Source of the DNA: Burkholderiaceae bacterium | GTDB lineage: Bacteria; Pseudomonadota; Gammaproteobacteria; Burkholderiales; Burkholderiaceae | DNA: 12,690 nt | Direction: 5' to 3' | NCBI GenBank assembly: GCA_947371415.1 | Contig: CANBPJ010000047.1 | Coordinates: 1 to 12,690, forward strand | Shown here: positions 7,136 through 12,690 of the stretch, piece after piece | How the letters are laid out: each line of letters begins with the position of its first letter | Numbering within the stretch: position 1 is the stretch's first letter | Translations under genes and position numbers: made by a program | The notes under the pieces: model-generated | Database searches by the model: none | What the model saw: the letters and a program-made list of their open reading frames with translations, nothing else | Told to the model about the DNA's origin: nothing

Positions 7136-7905
7136 AGCAAAAAGGGATTGAAGATTTTGTTAACCAACGCATCTGGGTTATTGGGGCTTCCAGCGGCATT
7201 GGCGAGTCATGCGCAAGAGCATTGCTTAATGCAGGGGCAAAAGTTGCTCTTTCTAGTCGCCGTGCAGAACGTTTAATTGAAGTAGCCGCCTCTGCCCAAG
7301 GTACGACATTAATACTGCCACTTGATGTTACCCAAGAACATCACATTACTGACGCCTATCAAACGATTCTAAAAAACTGGGGCGGGTTAGATTTACTACT
7401 CTTTGTTTCGGGCATGTATACCCCTTTACGCGCTGAAAACTTTGACTTCGATATTGCGCAGAAAACGATTGACGCCAATCTACTTGGGCCCATGCGCGCA
7501 GTGGCAAGTGTTCTACCTGAAATGCTCAAGAGTCATGCTGGTCATATTGCCATTGTAGGTAGTGTTGCAGGTTATAGCGGCCTCCCAAAGGCCTTGGCTT
7601 ATGGGCCTAGCAAAGCGGGGATTATTAATTTCTGCGAAACCCTGTATTACGACTTACTACCACAGGGTGTCAGCGTACACATGATCTCACCAGGCTTTGT
7701 GGCTACTGAAGCTACCGCGCAAAATGATTTTGAGATGCCAGCGCTCATCACTGCGGATGAAGCTGCTGAGGAAATTCTAAAAGGGATCCAGGCTGGAGAG
7801 TTTGATATTCACTTCCCCAAGCGATTTTCAGGATTCTTAAAGTTCCTCAGAATCCTGCCCTACCCACTGTACTTTTGGATCGTGCGTCGCTTCGTCAAAA
7901 TCTAA
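7132..7905 (+). CDS. Short-chain dehydrogenase/reductase (SDR) of the lipid-modification operon
   Basis: A classical-size SDR of 257 residues, predicted NAD(P)H-dependent oxidoreductase. Seen: the cofactor motif IGASSGIGES (17-26), SRRAER after the second strand (42-47, basic residues favouring NADPH), the LDVT acidic motif (64-67) and the active-site tetrad Asn116, Ser144, Tyr157 and Lys161 (YGPSK). The usual NAG motif after the fourth strand is replaced by VSG (92-94). SPGFVAT (186-192) is the standard post-active-site motif. The C-terminal end (about 233-254) is hydrophobic with flanking basic residues (LPYPLYFWIVRRFVK), suggesting peripheral membrane contact. The start overlaps the methyltransferase stop as ATGA. 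As the last gene it probably reduces or oxidises a lipid intermediate made by the upstream enzymes (inference). The substrate cannot be read from the sequence. Confidence 0.92.
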   Translation: MKQKGIEDFVNQRIWVIGASSGIGESCARALLNAGAKVALSSRRAERLIEVAASAQGTTLILPLDVTQEHHITDAYQTILKNWGGLDLLLFVSGMYTPLRAENFDFDIAQKTIDANLLGPMRAVASVLPEMLKSHAGHIAIVGSVAGYSGLPKALAYGPSKAGIINFCETLYYDLLPQGVSVHMISPGFVATEATAQNDFEMPALITADEAAEEILKGIQAGEFDIHFPKRFSGFLKFLRILPYPLYFWIVRRFVKI

Positions 7906-7920
7906 AGAATTACCTGTGAA

Positions 7921-8577
7921 TTACTTGTACTGATCCTTACGGATTTTTTGCTCCAAGTAATCCATTACTGTAATTGCCTTTGCTTTTGTACCAGCAATAG
8001 ATGGTGAAGTAACATAGCGGCCCTGCATCACAATGGTTGGAACACCATCAATGCGATACGCATCGGCCGTTTGTCTTGCAGCACGCGCCTTAGATACCAC
8101 TGCAAATGAACGATAAGTCGCCAGGAAAGTATTGCGATCAATGCCCTGTGATGCAACCCAGTCCGCAATCTCATTCTCAGTCATGAGGCGCTTATTCTCT
8201 TTATGCATGGCGTACATGACTTTTTCATTCATTGCCTCGCCTTTGCCCATGGCCTCTAGGGCATAAAACAACTGGCTATGTGGCATAAAGTCGTCACGGA
8301 ATGCAACGGGCACTCTCCGGAAGGTTACATCCTTAGGCTGGCGCTTTACCCATGCACTCAACTCTGGTTCAAAGTCATAGCAATGTGGGCAGCCATACCA
8401 AAAGAATTCGATGACCTCAATCTTACCCTTGGATTCCACCGGCTGAGCAACCGGCAGAATGCGGTAATCAAATCCTTCTTCGATCTTAGGGCTTTGCGCA
8501 CTTGAAAGACCGGAAAAAGAAATTGCTAAGCCTAGGGCGGCAAGAAGTATTAGGGTTCGTTTAGATAGTGAAATCAT
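7921..8577 (-). CDS. dsbA: Thiol:disulfide interchange protein DsbA
   Basis: Periplasmic oxidase that introduces disulfide bonds into exported proteins and is re-oxidised by DsbB. The 218 residues begin with a signal peptide (basic ISLSKR, hydrophobic core 8-22, likely cleavage after SSA at 25-27). A thioredoxin-fold domain follows with active site CPHC at 63-66 (preceded by FFWYG), an inserted helical domain at about 97-165 and the cis-proline loop GVPTIV with Pro180. CPHC and the Val before the cis-Pro are typical of DsbA rather than DsbC or DsbG. It is the third gene of the minus-strand set argS, SPOR protein, dsbA. Its ATG overlaps the stop of the SPOR gene (ATGA) and has no Shine-Dalgarno of its own, so it should be translated by coupling. 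Confidence 0.95.
   Translation of the reverse strand: MISLSKRTLILLAALGLAISFSGLSSAQSPKIEEGFDYRILPVAQPVESKGKIEVIEFFWYGCPHCYDFEPELSAWVKRQPKDVTFRRVPVAFRDDFMPHSQLFYALEAMGKGEAMNEKVMYAMHKENKRLMTENEIADWVASQGIDRNTFLATYRSFAVVSKARAARQTADAYRIDGVPTIVMQGRYVTSPSIAGTKAKAITVMDYLEQKIRKDQYK
7931..7949 (+). terminator. Possible intrinsic terminator for the 3091-7905 operon, inside the dsbA 3' end
   Basis: ATCC (7933-7936) and GGAT (7941-7944) form a short stem with loop TTAC, extended by a possible G-T wobble. On the plus strand it is followed at once by a T run (7944-7949). It begins 26 bases after the SDR stop and lies within the last codons of the convergent dsbA. The stem is only four to five pairs, so the call rests mainly on the T run and the position. 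Confidence 0.35.
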
Positions 8578-9179
8578 GATTTGCTAGATTTAATAACGCT
8601 AGGTTTAATGCCCATGCCATTGAGCTTATCTCGGACGGGATTGCTTTCTTCAACACTGTTGTATGGACCAATACGAACGCGCCATAGTGTATTGCCCTCA
8701 CTACTGATCTCACTCAATTGCGACTGAATACCTTGAATCGCCAAACTCGCCTTTTGTGCATCAGCATCAGAGCGCTTATTAAAGGCGCCTACTTGTAAGA
8801 AATAGATTGCATCAGATTTAGCTTGGGCAGCTTCTGCTGGTTTCTTGCCAGTAGCCAAGTCGCCGATCGGATCCGATGTATTGGCAGCAGGTGCAGACGA
8901 TTTACCTTGCAAGGGTTTATTCAAATCTAAAGGCTCTGGTGGAGATACTGCCTCACCCTCTGCAGGCGCTGGACCAGATTTAATTGTTAAGGGGAGATTG
9001 GGAGCTCTTACTCCAGGCCGTTCCTGTGGGGTGTTCTTTGAAAGGTAAAACGCAATCACAAATGCCACGCCTAAGCCAACGCCTAAGCCCAAAATAAAGC
9101 CGAGGATGGTGCCGCCATACTCTGAGCTTGAAGTATCCACTTTGGGAATATAGCCAGCCTGTTGATTCGTTTTTTTCAT
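8574..9179 (-). CDS. SPOR domain-containing, FtsN-like membrane protein
   Basis: SPOR domains bind denuded glycan strands at the septum, so this bitopic inner-membrane protein is probably a cell-division factor similar to FtsN. With the start preferred here (ATG 9179) it has 201 residues: a short cytoplasmic tail, one glycine-rich membrane helix at about 22-46 (GGTILGFILGLGVGLG), and a periplasmic Pro/Ala-rich linker at about 50-120. The SPOR domain follows at about 124-199 (AIYFLQVGAFNKRSDADAQK, then WRVRIGPY). An in-frame GTG at 9224 adds 15 lysine-rich residues, but ATG 9179 has a GGAG five bases upstream while the GTG has no good ribosome site. The gene follows argS closely, and its stop overlaps the dsbA start. 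This argS, SPOR, dsbA order is common in Burkholderiales. Confidence 0.9.
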   Translation of the reverse strand: MKKTNQQAGYIPKVDTSSSEYGGTILGFILGLGVGLGVAFVIAFYLSKNTPQERPGVRAPNLPLTIKSGPAPAEGEAVSPPEPLDLNKPLQGKSSAPAANTSDPIGDLATGKKPAEAAQAKSDAIYFLQVGAFNKRSDADAQKASLAIQGIQSQLSEISSEGNTLWRVRIGPYNSVEESNPVRDKLNGMGIKPSVIKSSKS

Positions 9180-9184
9180 CGCGT

Positions 9185-9188
9185 CTCC
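9185..9188 (-). promoter_or_regulatory. Ribosome binding site (GGAG) deciding the SPOR gene start
   Basis: On the minus strand GGTTGGAGACGCG precedes ATG 9179, placing GGAG five bases from the start codon. This is the best-spaced Shine-Dalgarno in the argS-dsbA set and favours the 201-residue product over the longer GTG-initiated form from 9224. Confidence 0.55.
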
Positions 9189-9231
9189 AACCTTCTTTTT
9201 TACTTCTTTAGCGCTACTAAACACTCACAGC

Positions 9232-10977
9232 TTACATCTTAGCGGGTGCTGAAACACCTAATAGTTTTAAACCATTTTCAAGTACTTGGCGAGTCGCTGA
9301 AAGCAGGGCTAATCGAGCCAACTTCAAGGCAGCATCATCTACCAAGACACGATCTGCGTTATAGAAGGTATGGAAATCTCCCGCCAAATCCCGCAAGTAA
9401 AAAGCTAAGGCATGGGGGGCTAAATCTGCGGCCGCATCAGTCAGCATTTCTGGGTACTCAGCTAAGCGACGTAAGAGATGGTCGGAGGCCTTACTTTGCA
9501 ACAAAGAAAGATCTGCAGCCTTAAGGTCAGACACTTGACCACCCCATTGATTCAAGATAGAGCAAATACGCGCATGGGCATACTGGACATAGAACACGGG
9601 GTTCTCATCATTTTGTTGCAGCGCCAAATCCACATCAAAGACAAATTCAGTATCGGCCTTGCGTGAAATTAAGAAGAAACGCACAGCATCTCGTCCACGC
9701 TGCAATGCACGCTCACGCTCATCAACAGTCATCTCTGGCGTAACGCCGCCTGACCATTCCACTAAATCGCGCACAGTTACATAAGATCCTGCACGCTTAG
9801 AAATCTTGACTTCCTCACCATGACGCATCACTGTCACCATCTTATGCAGTACATAGTCAGGGTAAGTTTTAGGAATATTCCAACCACGCTTCTGCGCTAC
9901 GCCCTGCAATCCAGAGCGCACACGGGCAATCGTACCGTGATGATCGCTACCCTGAACGTTGATGACTTTCTCAAAGCCACGATTCCACTTACTAGTGTGA
10001 TACGCGACATCGGGCACAAAGTAAGTAAAGCTGCCATCAGACTTACGCATCACGCGATCTTTATCGTCGCCATCATCAGTGGTCTTGAGCCAAAGCGCGC
10101 CCTCGGATTCATAGGTCTTACCAATGCTCTGCAACTCTTCAACAATTTTTGCAACACTACCATCGGTATACAAGGAAGACTCTAAGTAATAGCAATCAAA
10201 CTTCACGCCAAAGGTTTTTAAATCAATGTCTTGTTCCTTGCGTAAGTAAGCAACTGCAAATTGACGAATCGCTTCAATCTTTTCCGCATCAGATAAATCA
10301 TCTCGATAACTGGGGGCCGCTTGATAGGCAACTGCAATCTCAGCAATGTACTCGCCGTTATAGGCATTCTCTGGCCAAGCAGCATCCCCTGGCTTTAAGC
10401 CATTTAAGCGCGCCTGAACGGAAAGCGCCAAATTAGCAATTTGTACACCGGCATCGTTGTAATAAAACTCACGATGCACTTGAATGCCTTGGGTTGCCAA
10501 GAGGTTTGCTAGCGCATCGCCCAAGGCAGCTTGGCGACCATGACCGACATGCAAAGGACCGGTGGGATTAGCAGACACAAACTCAATCATGGCGCTAGAC
10601 ACAGGGGCATCCTCTGGGGCTAATTGGCCAAACCGCGATCCTGCCGTCAAAACCTCTTGAACCACGCCGGTTTTAGCGGCATTGCTCAGGCGAAAATTAA
10701 TAAATCCAGGGCCTGCTATTTCGCAAGATGCAATCAGATCGCTATAACCGGCCTGTTGCTCTAAACGCCCAACGAGGGCTTGCGCTAATTCCCTAGGATT
10801 GAGCTTCCAGGCCTTGGAGAGCTGGAGGGCGATATTGCATGCGACATCCCCATGATCCACTGCCTTAGGACGCTCCAAACGCGGCTGGGGGGCCTCACCT
10901 AAACCACGCTCATCAGCCAAACCTTGCAACGCGGCGCTGAGCATCTCAATTAAACGATTTTTATTAGTTAACAACAT
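9232..10977 (-). CDS. argS: Arginyl-tRNA synthetase
   Basis: Class I aminoacyl-tRNA synthetase that charges tRNA-Arg with arginine using ATP; cytoplasmic. The 581 residues show the family's parts in order. The N-terminal tRNA-recognition domain is at about 1-115, with ERPKAVDHGDVACNIALQLSK near 35-55. The catalytic Rossmann domain has FVSANPTGPLHVGHGRQA (133-150), where HVGH (143-146) is the HIGH motif. A KMSKS-like KISKRAG lies at 391-397. The C-terminal DALR-type anticodon-binding helices include NPVFYVQYAHARICS (459-473). Length is normal. ATG 10977 has no obvious Shine-Dalgarno; Met12 is too late because it would cut the first helix. It heads the minus-strand set with the SPOR and dsbA genes and is divergent from the DUF1840 gene, with 35 bases between starts. 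Confidence 0.97.
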   Translation of the reverse strand: MLLTNKNRLIEMLSAALQGLADERGLGEAPQPRLERPKAVDHGDVACNIALQLSKAWKLNPRELAQALVGRLEQQAGYSDLIASCEIAGPGFINFRLSNAAKTGVVQEVLTAGSRFGQLAPEDAPVSSAMIEFVSANPTGPLHVGHGRQAALGDALANLLATQGIQVHREFYYNDAGVQIANLALSVQARLNGLKPGDAAWPENAYNGEYIAEIAVAYQAAPSYRDDLSDAEKIEAIRQFAVAYLRKEQDIDLKTFGVKFDCYYLESSLYTDGSVAKIVEELQSIGKTYESEGALWLKTTDDGDDKDRVMRKSDGSFTYFVPDVAYHTSKWNRGFEKVINVQGSDHHGTIARVRSGLQGVAQKRGWNIPKTYPDYVLHKMVTVMRHGEEVKISKRAGSYVTVRDLVEWSGGVTPEMTVDERERALQRGRDAVRFFLISRKADTEFVFDVDLALQQNDENPVFYVQYAHARICSILNQWGGQVSDLKAADLSLLQSKASDHLLRRLAEYPEMLTDAAADLAPHALAFYLRDLAGDFHTFYNADRVLVDDAALKLARLALLSATRQVLENGLKLLGVSAPAKM

Positions 10978-11012
10978 AGATAAGTGAGTTTATCAGGTGG
11001 TAAGCTATTGAA

Positions 11013-11330
11013 ATGATCTATCAATTTCGCTCCAAAGCGGGTCCAGACGTCATTATGTTGGCTGATCTGACCCAGCGGATCTTTGATATTTTGGGTCGCC
11101 CCTTGGAACCCAGGGGGATTTTGACGGTTGAGCAATTACCACCCCTCATTACCGCCCTAGAAACCGCCATCCTCAAGGACCTTGAGGAAAGGGCTAAAAG
11201 CAACACCCCCGAACATGAAAGTACTGAAAAACCAAAGCTAGCAGATAGATTGGGGCAACGGGCCTACCCCTTCTTAGAGCTGATGAAGCAAGCTAAGGCT
11301 AAGGATGAGCCGGTAATGTGGGGCGTTTAA
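11013..11330 (+). CDS. DUF1840 domain-containing protein
   Basis: Small uncharacterised protein of 105 residues from a family found mostly in Betaproteobacteria. No function is known. It matches the DUF1840 pattern: MIYQFRSKAGPDVIML at the start, a helix with LTQRIFDILG, the PRGILTVEQLPPLITALETAI segment (about 33-53), a variable charged linker (about 58-78) and a C-terminal RAYPFLELMKQAKAKDEPVMWG. There is no signal peptide or membrane segment, so it is predicted to be cytoplasmic and mostly helical. An AGGTGG 12 bases before the ATG is a loosely spaced ribosome site. The gene is single: divergent from argS and convergent with metH, whose stop codon is only seven bases away. Confidence 0.88.
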   Translation: MIYQFRSKAGPDVIMLADLTQRIFDILGRPLEPRGILTVEQLPPLITALETAILKDLEERAKSNTPEHESTEKPKLADRLGQRAYPFLELMKQAKAKDEPVMWGV

Positions 11331-11337
11331 TCGGTAT

Positions 11338-12690
11338 TTAATCGATTGAACTGGCCAGCTGGCGACGCACGTCCTCGATAGACTCATCACGGCGCTTAGC
11401 AAGATCCTCAATCTGATCGGCAGAAACCTTACCCACATTGAAATAGCGTGCATCTGGATGGGCTAGGTAAAAGCCGCTAACGCTAGAGGCTGGATTCATG
11501 GCCATTGACTCAGTCAAGGTCATGCCAATATCTTCAGAGCCAATCACGCGCAATAAATCTTTTTTAACCTCATGGGCAGGACAAGCTGGATATCCAGGAG
11601 CCGGACGAATGCCGCGGTATTCCTCGTTGATCATTTGATCGTTTGTCAGAATTTCATCCGTCGCGTAGGCCCAAAGATCAGTGCGGACCCGGTGATGCAT
11701 AAGTTCTGCAAATGCTTCCGCCAAACGATCGGCTAAAGATTGCAGCATGATCGCACTGTAGTCATCATGCTTCGCATGAAACTCCGCAACCTTCTTCTCA
11801 ACACCGTGGCCCGTAGTGACCGCAAAGCAACCTAGATAATCTGCAACACCCAAATCTTTCGGCGCAACATAATCTGCCAAACAACGATTGGGTCGACGTA
11901 CGCCATCGACTACAGGACGCTCAGCCTGTTGACGTAAGTTATGCCAAACAAATAGTGGATGCTCACGAGACTCATCGCTGTACAAAACGATGTCATCACC
12001 AACCGCATTAGCGGGATAGAAAGCTACCACCGCATCAGCCTGCAGCCATTGACCCTTGATGAGTTTATCCAGCATTAGCTGGGCATCTTCAAAAACTGTT
12101 CGAGCCTCTACACCGACAACTTCATCATCGAGAATTGCCGGGAACTTACCAGCCAAATCCCAAGTCTGGAAGAAAGGTGTCCAGTCAATGTATTTAGCAA
12201 TGTCGCTTAAGGCGAAATTCTTAAAGATACGACGCCCAATAAATTTTGGTTTCTCAGGCACATAGTTAGCCCAATCAATCAGCTCGCGATTCTTACGCGC
12301 AGCTTCCAATGAAATGGTTGGGGCCGCCTTTTTATTTGCATGCTGCTCACGAATGCGGACATAGTCATCGCGCAGATCTTGAATAAATTTCTTAGAACTC
12401 TCATCCGAGAGCAAGCTTGATGCTACCGATACCGATCGGGAAGCATCTGGGACGTAAACCACTGGTCCATCGTAGTGTGGAGCGATCTTCACTGCTGTGT
12501 GGACACGGGAAGTCGTTGCACCGCCAATCATCAACGGAATCTGACGCTCACGGAAGTAATCATCACGCTGCATTTCTTGCGCAACATAAGTCATCTCTTC
12601 AAGCGAAGGTGTGATCAGGCCAGATAAGCCGACGATGTCTGCCTTTTCTTCTTTAGCACGCTTCAGAATTTCTGCGCAAGGAACCATGAC
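11338..12690 (-). CDS. metH: Cobalamin-dependent methionine synthase, C-terminal part (gene cut by window edge)
   Basis: MetH transfers a methyl group from 5-methyltetrahydrofolate through cobalamin to homocysteine, making methionine. The 451 visible codons stay open to the right edge and start in mid-domain at VMVP, so the Met near 12687 is internal and not a start. Visible parts: the second half of the cobalamin-binding domain (LSGLITPSLEEMTYV, then MIGGATTSRVHTAVKI) and a linker. The SAM-dependent reactivation domain includes IDWTPFFQTWDLAGKFP, AFYPANAVGDD, HDDYSAIMLQSLADRLAEA and RPAPGYPACPAHE, the SAM-binding signature. The alignment with E. coli MetH runs to the C-terminus without a gap or frameshift. 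The homocysteine, folate and cap domains lie outside, unless they are on a separate polypeptide as in some bacteria. Confidence 0.96.
   Translation of the reverse strand, partial: VMVPCAEILKRAKEEKADIVGLSGLITPSLEEMTYVAQEMQRDDYFRERQIPLMIGGATTSRVHTAVKIAPHYDGPVVYVPDASRSVSVASSLLSDESSKKFIQDLRDDYVRIREQHANKKAAPTISLEAARKNRELIDWANYVPEKPKFIGRRIFKNFALSDIAKYIDWTPFFQTWDLAGKFPAILDDEVVGVEARTVFEDAQLMLDKLIKGQWLQADAVVAFYPANAVGDDIVLYSDESREHPLFVWHNLRQQAERPVVDGVRRPNRCLADYVAPKDLGVADYLGCFAVTTGHGVEKKVAEFHAKHDDYSAIMLQSLADRLAEAFAELMHHRVRTDLWAYATDEILTNDQMINEEYRGIRPAPGYPACPAHEVKKDLLRVIGSEDIGMTLTESMAMNPASSVSGFYLAHPDARYFNVGKVSADQIEDLAKRRDESIEDVRRQLASSID

Noticed and set aside
9820..10185. 121-codon plus-strand open frame opposite argS
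   Set aside because: It is antisense to the conserved catalytic region of argS, has no recognisable domain or ribosome site, and reads like a shadow of argS codon usage.
11326..11344. Direct repeat TTTAATCG twice, spanning the convergent stop codons of the DUF1840 gene and metH
   Set aside because: Only eight bases, largely made of the two stop codons and their context; no T tract or stem. Likely chance.
12417..12614. Plus-strand open frame inside the metH region
   Set aside because: Antisense to the conserved cobalamin-binding domain; low-complexity composition typical of a shadow frame.
11338..12687. Treating the Met at 12687 as the start of a short separate protein
   Set aside because: The frame stays open to the window edge and the sequence matches the middle of the MetH cobalamin-binding domain, where this Met is internal.

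Overview
The window looks like a chromosomal segment of a betaproteobacterium of the Burkholderiaceae, most likely Polynucleobacter or a close relative. This is inferred from gene content and order (birA-coaX; argS followed by a SPOR-domain gene and dsbA; a DUF1840 gene; metH), the moderate GC content, dense packing and typical betaproteobacterial protein sequences. No mobile element, tRNA, rRNA, CRISPR array or phage gene was seen, and nothing suggests recent transfer. Nearly every base is coding; the longest non-coding stretch is about 90 bases.

Layout. (1) Bases 1-806, minus strand: the N-terminal 268 codons of a VanZ-family membrane protein that runs off the left edge. (2) Bases 853-2471, plus strand: birA (biotin-protein ligase) and coaX (type III pantothenate kinase), overlapping by ATGA; both serve acyl-carrier and CoA cofactor chemistry. 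(3) Bases 2509-3000, minus strand: a stand-alone heptose-1-phosphate adenylyltransferase for LPS inner-core synthesis. (4) Bases 3091-7905, plus strand: a compact five-gene unit encoding an exported glutathione-peroxidase-like protein, an FAD-dependent amine-oxidase-type flavoprotein, a DUF1365 protein, a cyclopropane-synthase-like SAM methyltransferase and a short-chain dehydrogenase. Every junction is a 0-4 base contact or overlap. (5) Bases 7921-9224, minus strand, continuing upstream to 10977: argS, an FtsN-like SPOR protein and dsbA, transcribed in that order. (6) Bases 11013-11330, plus strand: a DUF1840 protein. (7) Bases 11338-12690, minus strand: the C-terminal 451 codons of cobalamin-dependent methionine synthase metH, cut by the right edge.

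The most interesting part is the five-gene unit. Its last four genes are a co-occurring set known from other proteobacteria, where it is linked to membrane fatty-acid modification and to singlet-oxygen or oxidative stress. Here a peroxidase gene is fused in front. The methyltransferase keeps the cyclopropane-synthase fold signatures, but by motif alignment the His of the catalytic bicarbonate site is Gln and the nearby Cys is Ser. This argues for a modification other than plain cyclopropanation, such as fatty-acyl C-methylation. The actual product cannot be read from the sequence. The rest of the window is ordinary housekeeping sequence with a few points about start codons, terminators and possible operators.
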